In this document: one piece after another, positions 1-11,551 of the stretch
How positions within the stretch are numbered: position 1 is the first letter of the stretch
Layout: every line of letters starts with the position of its first letter
Origin: Akebia trifoliata
Taxonomy: Eukaryota > Streptophyta > Magnoliopsida > Ranunculales > Lardizabalaceae
NCBI GenBank assembly: GCA_017979445.1
Contig: CM030705.1
Location: 12,624,679 to 12,688,678 of the forward strand
Length of the DNA: 64,000 bases
Direction: 5' to 3'
Position numbers and translations under genes: made by a program
Notes under the pieces: generated by a model
What the model was told of the DNA's origin: nothing
Databases searched by the model: none
The model's input: the letters and a program-made list of their open reading frames with translations, nothing else

Positions 1-2100
1 GGGATGAGCATTGCTCCATGTAATGTTGAGTTTGGCTTTGCTTCTTGTATAGTAGAATGTGTTGGTGCATTGTGCTTACTTTCCTTGATGTTCTCTTTTT
101 GGTTCTATTGTACTTCTAGTGGGTTATCTCGTCCTCAAGTTTCTTGATCAATAAATTTGTAGTTGTCAAAAATAAAAAAATAATTCTTGCTCCTTTGTTT
201 CAGATAATGTTGATTTAGGGACGGCATGTGGAAAATATTTTCGTGTATCATGCCTTAGCATTGTTGATCCAGGTGTGTCAAATGCGTTGCAACTCTATGC
301 TCTTATTTATTGTATCTTTGTCCTGGTTTGCTGATAGACTCATGTTTCCTTCATTTACAATGCTGCAGGTGATTCTGACATCATCAAAACACTGCCTGGT
401 GATCAGTGAGCAACCTCAGATTTTCTATTCTAATATCAAGGAGTATTGATCATTCTTATTAGGATACCCCCTCTTAAAGACATGATAATTTTGGTTTGAT
501 TTAAGGTCTAGTTTGTTTTCACTACAAAAACAGTTTTGGTTTATGTAGTTTTTAGATTTAAGTGAAGAAACCATTGCTATTTTATTGCCTCTCTTTTTTT
601 TCCTTTAAAAACCATCAATGATAATACTATTTCTGGACCATTATGGGATGTTATTTATGTAGCAACTATGGTCTAGTTTTTCAAATTTAGGTTATTTTTG
701 AGGTTCATGCAATTGATTTGAATGATGGGAAAGTCCAAATGAAGTGCAACACACTTGGACAAGTGTACCATGTGAACCCAAAAGTGGAAAAATAGAAAGG
801 AACTATATTAATAACTCTATATATATCGTGGGTGTGTAACTTTGCAAAGAAAGCTGTTCAACTGTCTAAAATGTATGCTCGATGTATTGGATTTTTGAGT
901 TTAAAATTTTGCACCTCTCACACGATTTGGTGATCTGAACAAAACATATTTTGTTTGTACATCTGATGCATCGTATACGTAGTTATTGTTAGAAATACAC
1001 TGCTAGCTATTGATGCCAAGGGTTGCCAAATGCAGTGTGTCACCCATGGTGCTAGACATGTTTAACCCACCAAGGTTGGGGACTGCTGTTTCAACCACAC
1101 AAAATCTTGCTTTTATCTCTCAGCCCAAGACTAAATCTCTTCATATATAACCAATACTCTCTGACCCGACTCATTACAACCACCATCTGTCTGTCTCAAA
1201 GGCAAATCCACATTCCATGCTCGCCACTGTGCATCCAATGAACGTTAGTGCAATGGATGAGAAAATGATGTTGGGTCCCCAGTTGTAAGGTGTGGGTGGG
1301 ACAAGGAGGGTGTGTTTGAAGGCAGTTGAAGTTGAGTTGCAATTCTCGTGATTTAATTCCACCTTTGATTAACTGTAGATTGTTGCAACTCCAACACAGA
1401 GTTACAATTCCATATATTATAATACTTCATTTCTAATGAGATCCGCTTAAGTAAGACCTTGTGGAGGTTGAACCCCTTGTTACGCTAACCATAACTCCAC
1501 CTATCAGCGGTCAAGAATTTAATAATTTTATGTTTTAATAAACTGAGCACGAATAATAAATTAGGAGTCCCAATTAAAAAGAATATGGAAGTTGAAGATT
1601 CTTGAGAAAGATGAGAGAAAGACTCAAAGAATGTGGATTGAGACATATGAACACATATTTAATAATAGAAAACATGACTGTAAACATAATTTGAATAGAA
1701 GAAAATGATTCATTTAGCCAACCTAAATCCTATTATTATTATTATTATTATTAGTGACCAGTCCCATATGCTTGAAATAAGGCTTTGATGATGACGACGA
1801 ACTACCGAATCCCACTAGGATTTGTAATTCACACTACCTTAAAATAATTTTTCACTCCATTCTTACTCTTGCTTTAACATCTATATCTAGCCATCACCCC
1901 CACCATCATTATGATAGAACATCCTTGTTCTCATGGAAGATCAATGTCTATGATAAAGAGTGAATCTTGGCCAAATCTCATTTATCCCCGAGATAAGTAT
2001 ATTTTAAGATGTGTATTATATGGATACATATAAATATTAAGAGTTTGGATTTCGTGTTTTGCTCAAAATCATGTGTTCTCTCACGAGTCATTCTTATTAG
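1..2100. other. Intergenic, no gene recognised
   Basis: No credible coding sequence is seen; open frames are short and AT-rich with no recognisable protein. The first 170 bases resemble the 3' end of a transcript or LINE: an AATAAA-type signal near 150 is followed by an A-rich tract near 170-182. That is suggestive only. A trinucleotide ATT microsatellite lies at 1731-1754. Confidence 0.5.
1731..1754. repeat. (ATT)n microsatellite
   Basis: About eight uninterrupted ATT units, seen directly in the sequence. Confidence 0.9.
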
Positions 2101-2130
2101 TCACCGAAACCTAACCCTTTAGAAATAGAG

Positions 2131-2506
2131 TAGAGATCCAGAATGGTGTCCTGTACCTAACCAAGGTCAATTGGCACTTCATTTTATGCCACATGGCATT
2201 TTCTACCCACTTACTGTATCTCTTAGTTAACTTACGTACCAAAAATCGTAGTGTTGGATAATTTGTATCCACTAAATCTAAGCTCTTGAAAAAGAGTACA
2301 AATGCAACCAATAGAAATCATTCCTAAGACAATGCTATTATAAATGGATTCACATCACCAATCAAACTGATCTTTTGTGTGTAGATTCATCAAGGGATGA
2401 TAGACCACATATCCATTCGGTTAGTGGGTCCCAAAGAAATTCCACGTGTCATAAAATGGGTGCTACCAGACCTTGGTTAGGTACGGGACACCGTTCTCGA
2501 TCCCTA
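2131..2506. repeat. Long inverted-repeat element (MITE-like)
   Basis: The two ends are imperfect inverted repeats of about 80 bases. The left arm starts TAGAGATCCAGAATGG and the reverse complement of the right arm starts TAGGGATCGAGAACGG. Both continue through GTACCTAACCAAGGTC and a stretch containing ATTTTATG. The centre is unrelated AT-rich sequence with no coding capacity. No convincing target-site duplication was found, so the superfamily is unassigned. The termini resemble the right end of the Mutator-like element at 16321-16510. Confidence 0.6.
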
Positions 2507-2545
2507 TTCTTTAATACTAAAGATACCTCTAGTGTGCAGTGTGCA

Positions 2546-3075
2546 TAGGGGTGCAACTTGGTTCTCGATTTGAGGTCAGATTGTAACCGAACCGATATAG
2601 ATCGATTCCACTGAATAAGAACTAGAATCGAACAAATTCCATTGGAATCAAATCAACCCAAATCGAATTAAAGTCGGTGTAATTCGGTTCGATTCTATGG
2701 ATTGTCAATATTCTATAAATTGTAAGTAATATTTTTTAATGAAAAAAAATATATAAAATTTCATTAAATAAATTACAAATATATCCATAAAAAGTTATTA
2801 GTTTACACATAAAAGATCATTAATCTATATCTTAACTCTAAAAATAATTCATAATAATTATTATATACATATATATTTATTTATTGCATAGGGATTCAAC
2901 TTCTAGTTTGATTCACTTCTATACAATCTTGATCAGAGAATCGAATCAAATTGATAAGTTCTTCATTTTCATAATCTGGAACCGAACCGCAACTTGTTCC
3001 AAACCAAATCAACCCACCCAAAAACTATCGATTTGGTTCGGTTCTCAATTTGAACCGGACCAAGTTGAAACCCGA
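2546..3075. mobile_element. hAT-type non-autonomous element (MITE)
   Basis: Terminal inverted repeats TAGGGGTGCAACTTGG (left) and TCGGGTTTCAACTTGG (right, reverse complement) bound about 530 bases. The element is flanked by an 8-base target duplication, AGTGTGCA at 2538-2545 and AGCGTGCA at 3076-3083, differing by one transition. Subterminal regions are rich in inverted GGTTCGATT/AACCGAACC motifs. The 8-base duplication and the TAGGGGTG terminus fit the hAT superfamily. It has no coding capacity and lies about 350 bases upstream of the F-box gene leader. Confidence 0.7.
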
Positions 3076-3083
3076 AGCGTGCA

Positions 3084-3458
3084 CATTAATTTTCAATTTT
3101 GAAATCACTAAAATATAGAAAATGCTAACGTGAGACTAACGTAATTATTGGCAATCGTCAGGCCGCTATGATCAGCAACCACACGTCTTCACGGCGCATG
3201 TTAGCTTATATTCTTTCCCTCGTCGAGTAGGTACAGTTAACAAGTGTCAAGCTGCAAGGCGCATGTTAGTATATTTACTTTCTCTATTTAATGGCGACCA
3301 TTATAATATGTCCGTCAAGCGTGGCATCCTCCGTTAATGCCACGTACACCACAATTTACATAATTTTTCTCGAAATTTTTTAGAAAGAAAACAACTGAAT
3401 CTCCTGTAGTCTGAAACCCTAATGTGGGTTATTTTCATCGCTTCTCAGGCCGTAAAAG
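3084..3458 (+). promoter_or_regulatory. F-box/kelch gene promoter and first (leader) exon
   Basis: This is the non-coding stretch between the hAT MITE and the leader intron. A TATA-like TCTATTTAATGG lies near 3282. A telo-box AAACCCTAA, common near start sites of plant housekeeping genes, lies at 3414-3422. A leader exon is inferred to end at 3458, before a GTAATT donor. An alternative donor (CAG followed by GTCAGA) lies near 3502. The transcription start is not determined. Confidence 0.45.
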
Positions 3459-4264
3459 GTAATTTCTTCTCCGATCTTCTCTCCAAATCAAAGATTTCTC
3501 AGGTCAGAAATCTTATTTTCTGTTCGTTTTTGGGGAAAAATTCTGGCTAATTTTCATCGAAATTTGCTTCTGTTTTGTGAAATTTATAGCTTGTTTGGAT
3601 ACGTGTTTCCAGGGATTACTTTTGTTTTAGTGAATTTTGGAGAGAAAAAAAATTAGATTAGGTTTTGGTTTCCTCAATTGTGTTGAATTGGGGTTTTCTT
3701 TTTTTGCTTTTGTTGAGATTGCTTGATTGTTCTTTAGTTAGATAAATTTGCAGAGGAGATTCTGTCTGGAATAATAGAAATGTTTTTTAGTCTTGTTTCT
3801 TCTTTAGTTTCAGAATGTGATTTTTAGAGCTTTATAGAAAAAAAAAATTCAATTCTGTGGTAGGTAGTTTGAATAATTTCTGAATTTGAAAGGAGTTACC
3901 TATCTTTCACAAATATTTGTGATCAATTTAATATAAATTTTACTGAAATGGTGAATCTAAGTGCAGGGGGAGGAAGAGTTTTCTATATTTGGGTGTTTTT
4001 TGAAATTTGAAAATTTCCAAAGCTACATGTTGTGTATTTTTTTTTCTCACTTTCTTGTTTATTAGCTTGATTCTTTTAAATTATTTTGTTTGAACTTTCT
4101 TCGTAGCTCTTTACTGGTTTTAAGCCTTTTTGGTCAAGAAGTTTTGGAATGTTAGCGAATTTCTCAATTATTGTTGCCATTGCTTCTGACCTCTGAGGTT
4201 GATACTAACAATTTTTTTGTTTTGTTGCCTTCACTGTCTTTTCTTCTCTCGTTGTGAAATGCAG
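3459..4264 (+). other. Intron in the 5' leader of the F-box/kelch gene
   Basis: A T-rich tract of about 800 bases begins with GTAATT at 3459 and ends with TTGTGAAATGCAG at 4264. The T-rich composition is typical of plant introns. The acceptor explains why the open frame upstream of 4395 has no ATG. The donor choice is an inference. Confidence 0.55.
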
Positions 4265-4394
4265 CGTTTCTGTTGACGAGTGGATATTCAATGGTGGTGT
4301 AAGTGGGGTTGCTTTGGGAATAGTTAGAAGGGTTTCATTTAGAAAACATCAAGATTCTTTGGATCCATTCTTTGTGGTTGTCACAAGGATTCAC

Positions 4395-5786
4395 ATGGGG
4401 GCATTTTTTAGCGTGGTTGGTACCCAGACTGGGATGAGTGAGTACAAGGAGGTCTTACAAAGTGATACATGTAAGAGGCAGAGAATGTCATCATTCGTTA
4501 ATGAGGACAATCCAAGACTAATCCCCAGTCTTCCTGATGAGATTTCCATTCAAATTCTTGCTAGACTACCTAGAATTTGCTTCTTGAATGTGAAATCGGT
4601 GTCACGGAGTTGGAAAAACGCTCTTATGAGTTCTGAACTCTTTGATTTGAGAAAAGAACTTGGAACGACAGAAGAATGGCTTTATATATTAACTAAAGTT
4701 GAAGACGATAAGCTCTTATGGCATGCATTTGATCCTTTGTCGAGAAAATGGCAAAAGTTGCCACCAATGCCCAATGTTGCTTTTGGAGAGGAATCTAAGA
4801 GAGTCTTCTCTGGGCTTGCAGATGTCGTACGAGCTTGGCTTGGACGGAAGGATCCATTTGATCGGTTACCATTTTGTGGTTGTGCTATTGGGGCTGTTGA
4901 TGGTTGTCTCTATGTGTTAGGTGGATTCTCTAGAGCTTCGGCCGTGAGATGTGTTTGGCGTTTTGATCCGGTTTTAAATGTTTGGAGTGAAGTAGAATCC
5001 ATGTCTATAGGTAGGGCTTATTGTAAGACGGGCATATTAAACAACAAGCTTTATGTCGTAGGAGGTGTTAGTAGGAGTCGAGGTGGATTGACTCCTCTTC
5101 AATCTGCCGAAGTATTTGATCCCTGTACGGGGATATGGTCTCAAGTACCAAGTATGCCATTCTTGAAAGCTCAGATGTTACCCACAGCCTTCTTAGCCGA
5201 CATGCTAAAACCCATTGCTACAGGAATGACATCGTACAGGGGAAGGTTGTGTGTGCCACAAAGTCTATACTCGTGGCCCTTTTTCGTTGACGTTGGAGGC
5301 GAGATTTATGATCCCAAGATGGACTCATGGATAGAAATGCCAAGTGGGATGGGAGATGGTTGGCCTGCAAGGCAAGCGGGTACAAAATTGAGTGTCGTAG
5401 TAGATGGAGAGTTATATGCATTGGATCCTTCTAGTTCTCTTGATAGTGGTAGGATCAAGATTTACGATCATCAAGAAGATGTTTGGAAAGTTGTTGTAGG
5501 GAAGGTTCCTATACATGATTTCACTGATTCGGAGTCTCCATATTTACTTGCTGGTCTTCTCAATCGTCTTCATGTCATCACTAAAGATGCCAATCATGAT
5601 ATTGTAGTCATGCAGGCTGATGTGCATAATCATTCAGGGTCTTCTCCATCTGCTTCATCTCTAGTGGGGTCCTTGGAGGATCAGTCGGACTCATTGGTGG
5701 AAGCAGAAAGAGATGTTTGGAAGGTCATTGGCACTAAGAATTTTGGGTCTGCTGAGCTTATCAGCTGTCAGGTCCTTGGCATCTAA
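4395..5786 (+). CDS. F-box/kelch-repeat protein (At1g22040-like)
   Basis: Single coding exon, 463 residues. The family acts as substrate-recognition subunits of SCF (SKP1-CUL1-F-box) E3 ubiquitin ligases: the F-box binds the SKP1/ASK adaptor and the kelch propeller binds the target. The F-box spans about residues 42-85 (core SLPDEISIQILARLPR). Kelch repeats follow at roughly 163-204 and 207-256 (VLGG and VVGG glycine pairs, each followed by a Trp), with more degenerate blades to about 410. The middle carries the conserved block MPSGMGDGWPARQAGTKLSV. Length and sequence agree with my recollection of Arabidopsis At1g22040 (about 475 residues). The start is the first in-frame ATG (MGAFFS). The frame is open upstream to 4254, but only without an ATG and across a likely splice acceptor at 4264, so that extension is rejected. 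A second in-frame Met at residue 14 is an alternative start. The substrate is unknown. Confidence 0.93.
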   Translation: MGAFFSVVGTQTGMSEYKEVLQSDTCKRQRMSSFVNEDNPRLIPSLPDEISIQILARLPRICFLNVKSVSRSWKNALMSSELFDLRKELGTTEEWLYILTKVEDDKLLWHAFDPLSRKWQKLPPMPNVAFGEESKRVFSGLADVVRAWLGRKDPFDRLPFCGCAIGAVDGCLYVLGGFSRASAVRCVWRFDPVLNVWSEVESMSIGRAYCKTGILNNKLYVVGGVSRSRGGLTPLQSAEVFDPCTGIWSQVPSMPFLKAQMLPTAFLADMLKPIATGMTSYRGRLCVPQSLYSWPFFVDVGGEIYDPKMDSWIEMPSGMGDGWPARQAGTKLSVVVDGELYALDPSSSLDSGRIKIYDHQEDVWKVVVGKVPIHDFTDSESPYLLAGLLNRLHVITKDANHDIVVMQADVHNHSGSSPSASSLVGSLEDQSDSLVEAERDVWKVIGTKNFGSAELISCQVLGI

Positions 5787-6120
5787 CGTGTCCCCCCTTT
5801 TACAATGGTATTGTATTTGTACTCTTCAGGAGTTGTTGATATGGTAATGAGATCTCTATTATTCTTTTATGACATGTTTCTGAAAGACTGATACCCTACT
5901 CATGAGGGGTTATATAGTTTCTAGTTGTTCATCTTTAAGTTTCTCTGCAAGTTCAGCGTGTGATCTCACCACTTCAGATCTTTATTTAATATTCCTGAAT
6001 GTCTAATGATGTACCTTCTATTTAGTGTATTTATGTAATTAATTCTTATGAAAATTTGTTAAACTTTTAGAAGAGAGGAGAATCACCTCACATCACGCTA
6101 GAGTTTTACTATTTCTTACG
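5787..6120 (+). other. Probable 3' UTR of the F-box/kelch gene
   Basis: AT-rich non-coding sequence directly after the TAA stop. No single canonical polyadenylation signal decides the 3' end. Confidence 0.35.
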
Positions 6121-9100
6121 CTTGCCCAAGTGCATTGACTTGTTCACATTTTTTTTTTTTGAATTGTTTTTACAATAAAGCATCACTTCCTATCAAGCTT
6201 TCATTTTGTAACCTGCTTCCACGTAGACTTTGGATTGGATTACATCTAACCCTAAATGGATATAAGATTTGGCATTCCCTCTATTGCAAGAAAACAACTG
6301 AACTGATAAGCTTTCTTCCCAAAGGCATTCTGATTAATCTAGCTTTAATTTTCTGCTTTTTTTGTTGATTATGGATTTTGATTACCTAGTTTTTTGGATT
6401 TGTTTGAAACCGTTATATTTATTTCTCAACTGTTGTAGCTCTATCTTTGTTCTCTGACTGTTATGTTATTCTTTGCAGTGTGGTTAGTTCTTTTCCACAT
6501 ATTGCGTCTTACTCCGTTCTTCGATAGTTTTATAATTTGGATTGTTCCTAACATGTTTATTTCTAATTTGGGTGAGTATCCATGTCTTACTAATGCAATA
6601 GAGAAATAATGCCATCAACTACTATAGAGATAGCTGAAAGTAATAGGAAGGTACCCTAATTTTATTGTAACATAAGTAACAAATCTAATGGTATGTGATT
6701 TTTGTATAATCTATTTTTGCAATGAAAACTTGATTTTGTATGCATTATTTTTTGTATTTTTACTTACTGCTGTTATAACGTTGGGAGTTCCTAAATATAC
6801 ATGTATGATTTGGTAGACATCTCCTTGGGGGGTGGTGTCTCTTGAATCATTAATCTTGATTAAATTAATTTTAATAAAATCATAGAATAACTTAAAAATC
6901 CTCATTTTCAATCTGAAATTATAAACCTTTTTTTTTCTTCCTAAAATCAGTCATCTCCAAGCTCGTCACCCTCTATATTAAATTAATTTCAATTTATTTA
7001 ACCACATCTTCAATCCATGATTTGGAACCTCATCTTAACCCCTTGTAGAAAATCCTTTGTAAATTTATTCCAAGCATCAATAGAACCAATCATTCAATAG
7101 CTAGCGTCTCAAGTTCACTTATGAATGGATGTAGGAATGAGGTTTTGTATTTTGCAAAAATTATTGAACACAAATTTTTTTTTTCTTTTAAATATATAGG
7201 ATATGACAATGGCTCTATACCCAATTATTTTAATTGTGAATTTACCTATATACCCTTTAGTTGAATGTAAGTTCATATGATGGCTAGATAAGTAAATATG
7301 GAATGCTGACCTTATACTATATAATTATGAAATTGGGTAAAAATAAATAATTATGAAATTGGGTATATGGCCATTTTTCTAAACATTACAAAACATGGTT
7401 GGTTCAATATATAAATAAATTTTTTTTTTTTGCAAAAATACTCAACTTTTTCAAAAAAATTTAAAAAAATAATTAAAAGTTATTTGCGAATGTCCGTAAC
7501 CAAAATCATTATCATTCCCCAATCATTATTGTGGTTATGGAGAAGGGATGAGGGGCTGGTGGAAATCCTACTACCATTTAAAATGGTGGATTGCCACACC
7601 AGACACCACCATCAGATGCTGACAGTCTACAGATCGATGTCAACACTCAACAGTGTTTCTACTTATAAAGTTTTATTTGGGACTGATTTGCTTTTGATGG
7701 AATATTTCTTTGAATCATTTTTGTAAGAATTATGATTGTAAGATTGATTGGTTGGTGACAATAGTCAAGAAAAAGCACTTTCAAAAGCTATGTGGTATTT
7801 GGTGAAAAATAGTTTTTAAGTGACTTAAAATCATAGAAACATTTTGGGAGGTATTTTGGTCATTAAATTAATTATATATGGATAATTGTCCAAAGAAGTT
7901 TGAATTTTACATTTGCACTTTTGAATTCTGAATTTTGTGGGGGAATTTGAAAGCTGAGTGGATACCAAAACATGAATGGAGATGATATTTCGAATAATCT
8001 CGTAACATTGAGATTAACAATTGTGGAAACATAAAGTAGTGGATTAACACTAATAGATAATAATAATATTAATTAAAATGTTTAATTCCGGGATGTCTTC
8101 TGGTGTGATTCCTCTAAATAATTTTCTTGAGTGACTCCAAAGAAATAGAGAAAGCGTGCAAAGCTTTAGTGGATGCTTATTCTCCACATAGTGATTAAAA
8201 TCATCATAAAATTTAATGAAAAATTAGATAAAATTGATTAAGAAGATTAAGATATGGATTTGAGAAGCAAAAGTTGCTTTTGTGATGATGCACTTTCTCT
8301 ATTATTATGCCACAAAATATGCAATAAGGGCATATAGCATCCACAAGTGCTCCATATTTGACTCAAAAAATGCCATTATGAGATGTTAGAATGAAGAAAG
8401 AATACAACCACAAACATCTTCCTTCACAAAAACATGATTGACTTGGATGGGACTAGTACTAGGAAAGAGACCTCTCAACAAGGGAATCTTTAAATCATAT
8501 ATCACTTTCAAACGTCAAAGCCAAAGGAACTAATTCATTGTGGTATGACCCAAGTGAAAGAAGATCATGAACTCCCCTCCAACGAAAGTAGACTTGGTTC
8601 AAGACAAAGTGAAATAGAGGATTAAAAGTTGTTTAACAGACGTAAAATCTTTGGGATAGGGTGTTGTTGTTGTTGTTATTCCAAAGTGAGCTAGGTTTCT
8701 ATGACGTTTTCAAATGCTCAAAATTACAAAATCACTAACATGTAGAGTTTAGATACGATGCATTTGTAAGAAGGTGTATATTGATACATAAGATCAATAT
8801 CTTCATAAGATTAGGATTGGATCAATTAACGTTAGAATTTATCTCTAAAATTTTTTTTTTTCTTTGACAAAATATTTTCTTTAGTGCGAGAATGGCTATT
8901 ATAGAAATTCTAACCTTGTCCCATTTAAATTAGGGTCGATTGATTGATTGAATCTTGTTATCATTCTGTTGTAAGTTTATTATTATTGCAAGTGTGTTCA
9001 TACATCGCTCTCACCGCTTAATTTACATTTCTTTTAGTCTTCTTCTCCCCCTTTTGGAGCATTCAACTTGCATGTTCTTTATATAATAAATTTATTAATA

Positions 9101-10042
9101 TTTAAAAGTTATTATCAAAATTTTAAAAGTAAAATTATGTTTAAATTTTTTGGAAAAAATGTTAAATGTAATAAATTAACAATTGACTCACTGAGTTTGT
9201 TTAAACAAGTTTTAGTACCAGCTTCAACTGCCAAAACCTAAACAAAGCATCTCATATGCATATGGCATATTGGGGTTGAATGTCTTTTTCTTTGGTGGAT
9301 CCTTAGTGTGCCCTACTGTTATAAATGCAATTCAGATAGGTACAACAATGGTAATTGATCCATGTATGTTATATGTGTGAAATTGAGAGGTTGTAACCTA
9401 GTTTTCATGGAAATAATGAAAGGATATCTAGATCGTCATTGTGGACATAGGCAATCTTGTTGAACCGCATAAATTTTATGTCATGTTCTTTTTTTATTTG
9501 TGTTTTTCTATTTTGTTATCACTATTTCCGTGGAGAGATAAAATCACTTCCATATGGATCGTTCATATTGTATCAATCAACATGTATCTCGAGATATATT
9601 ATCATGCCATGTGGCATTATGGGTGGATTCTTTTCTTAGGGATAACTAACTTATTCTGGTATAGATGAATTTTAAAATTATAGGAGGATTAAAATTCTTT
9701 TTTAGGATTAGGATTTTCTATCTATTTAAAGGGGTAAGAGGCATTGTAACGGGGATCTGGAAAAAAAAAAAAAAAAGGGAAAGGAAAACCTATGGAATAT
9801 CATGTAATGGGGAAACCATATAATATCGGGATTCAAATTATAGTGAAATAGCTCTCATGGATCTCATGGTTGTAGGCTTCATTGTCGAATCACATAAAAT
9901 CTAAGTGTTCTCTCTCTCTTTTCAGTTTTTTGTGATTTCTGCTTGGGATCTTGATTGAAATTAAGATCTTGAGGTGGATCGCAAATTGCGAATTTTTTCA
10001 CCCACAGTTTGTATCATCAGATTTTCTACAAAGTAGGTGTTA
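6121..10042. other. Intergenic, AT-rich, no gene recognised
   Basis: About 3.9 kb without a recognisable protein. Open frames are short and unlike known families. It contains one inverted-repeat element (7188-7378) and an A-run near 9761-9775. Confidence 0.6.
7188..7378. repeat. Imperfect inverted repeat (MITE-like)
   Basis: The left arm contains AATGGCTCTATACCCAATTA. The reverse complement of the right arm contains AATGGCCATATACCCAATTT. The arms can fold into an AT-rich hairpin. No target duplication was identified. Confidence 0.45.
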
Positions 10043-10266
10043 ATTAAGGGTTTGGATCCATTGACTCATGGAGAAAACACATGATCTCAACTGTTTAGAT
10101 ACAAAGATCCAACAATTAAGATTTATTTGTATCTTGATAACACAGATTTCAGAGATATTTATCCCGATGATAAATTTCAACCATTAGATTTTGTATTTAA
10201 ATGATTGGGATCATGTGTTTTTTTTTTTCACGTGTCGTTCTTCATAAATCAAGGGATCCTGACCTG
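10043..10266. repeat. Imperfect inverted repeat (MITE-like)
   Basis: The left end reads AGGGTTTGGATCCATTGA and the reverse complement of the right end reads AGGTCAGGATCCCTTGA. Both arms also carry ACACATGATC and a run of related sequence. The stretch at about 13130-13285 shares short phrases (GAGATTTATTTTAGAGATCC) and may be a diverged relative. No coding capacity. Confidence 0.45.
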
Positions 10267-10356
10267 TTAATTTATTTTGCATTTTTAAAAAGTTATTAGT
10301 GATGGTGGGCTTTTCTTGACTTTGTCAATTACTAAACCTCAAATGGTGAAATGGGT

Positions 10357-10359
<3 letters not shown>

Positions 10360-10398
<39 letters not shown>

Positions 10399-10402
10399 TA
10401 TA
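10360..10402. repeat. (TA)n microsatellite at left edge of foldback cluster
   Basis: About 20 TA units with one C interruption, abutting the first foldback element. Confidence 0.9.
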
Positions 10403-10783
10403 GGGAAATGTTCAACACCCTAAGCTTTACCCTATACTTTAACAAACGTGTTTTGTCCTACATGGATTAGAAGTTTTGGAATGGGCTGATTTTTGGTGAG
10501 GATGATCTTCTAATCATAGAGATCATCCTCACCAAAAATTAGCCCATTCTGAAATTTTTAGCCCCATGTTTACAAGTTGAAAAATCATGGACCATCCATT
10601 TTTTGTAAATCATTTTTAATGGGGTTAGAAGTTTTGTAATGGGCTGATTTTTGGTGAGGATGATCTCCTCACCATAGAGATCATCCTCACCAAAAATCAG
10701 CCTATTCCAAAACTTCTAACCCATGTAGGACAAAACACGTTTGTTAAAGTGTAGGGTAAAGCTTAGGGTGGGGAACGGGACCC
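10403..10783. mobile_element. Foldback element A (terminal inverted repeats plus two internal hairpins)
   Basis: Terminal arms of about 60 bases pair almost perfectly; both contain CCCTAAGCTTTACCCTA and TTTAACAAACGTGTTTTGTC. Inside are two further palindromic modules, each reading GGGCTGATTTTTGGTGAGGA then ATGATC, a short loop, and its complement. They are separated by a non-palindromic spacer containing ACAAGTTGAAAAATC. The element is embedded in TA microsatellite on both sides, so TA or TA-repeat targeting is likely. No protein coding is visible. Confidence 0.75.
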
Positions 10784-10805
10784 ATATATATATATATATA
10801 TATAT
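10784..10805. repeat. (TA)n spacer between foldback elements A and B
   Basis: About ten TA units sit exactly between inverted copies of ATGGGTCCCGTT. They may be either a shared insertion target or the loop of a larger palindrome. Confidence 0.85.
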
Positions 10806-11146
10806 GGGTCCCGTTCAGTAACAAACATTTTGACAAAATATTTTTCAAAACATGGGTTAGAGGTTTTGGAATGAGCTGATTTTTGGTGAGGATGATCTCT
10901 ACGGTGAGGAGATCATCCTCACCAAAAATCAGCCCATTCCAAAACTTCTAGCCCCAATTTACAAGTTGAAAAATCGTGGACCATCCATTTTTTGTAAACC
11001 ATTTTTGATGGGGTTAGAAGTTTTGGAATGGGCTGATTTTTAGTGATGATGATCTCCTCACCGTAGAGATCATCCTCACCAAAAATCAGCCCATTCAAAA
11101 ACCTCTAACCCATGTTTTGAAAAATGTTTGTTGCTGAACATTTCCC
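10806..11146. mobile_element. Foldback element B (same internal modules, different termini)
   Basis: The core is the same as in element A: two hairpin modules built on GGCTGATTTTTGGTGAGGAT and the ACAAGTTGAAAAATCGTGGA spacer. The terminal arms differ: the left carries CAGTAACAAACATTTTGACA and the right complement carries CAGCAACAAACATTTTTC. TA repeats flank both ends. No coding capacity. Confidence 0.75.
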
Positions 11147-11150
11147 ATAC

Positions 11151-11184
<34 letters not shown>
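11147..11184. repeat. (TA)n(TG)n microsatellite between foldback elements B and C
   Basis: A run of about seven TA units passes into about eleven TG units. Confidence 0.9.
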
Positions 11185-11185
<1 letters not shown>

Positions 11186-11551
11186 AGAACTTCAAAGGCC
11201 TCAAAGAGAGTTAAATATTGTGCCAAACATTTTTTTAAATAGGGGTTAGAGGTTTCAGAATGGGCTGATTTTTGTGAGGATGATTTCTATGGTAAACAGA
11301 TCATTCTAACAAAAAATCAACTTGTTCTGAAACTTCTAACCCTAATTTACAAGTTGAAGAATCGTGGACCGTCCAATTTTATAAATAATTTTTGATGAGG
11401 TTAAAAGTTTCAGAATGGGCTGATTTTTTGTGAGTATAATCTCCTCATCATAAATATTATCCTCACAAAAAAAAAAAAATCAGCCAAGTCTAAAACCTCT
11501 AACTCATACATTAAAAAAATGTTTGACTCTCTTTAAGGCCTTTGAAAGTCA
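11186..11551. mobile_element. Foldback element C (third tandem copy, diverged)
   Basis: The two-hairpin core is shared with A and B (CAGAATGGGCTGATTTTT modules and spacer ACAAGTTGAAGAATCGTGGA) but is more diverged. Its termini are unlike theirs: the left reads GAACTTCAAAGGCCTCAAAG and the right complement reads GACTTTCAAAGGCCTTAAAG. TATATATA follows on the right. Confidence 0.7.

Noticed and set aside
4254..4394. N-terminal extension of the F-box protein from a GTG at 4254
   Set aside because: GTG is not a normal plant start, there is no ATG before 4395 in this frame, and a splice acceptor (TGCAG at 4264) lies inside it.
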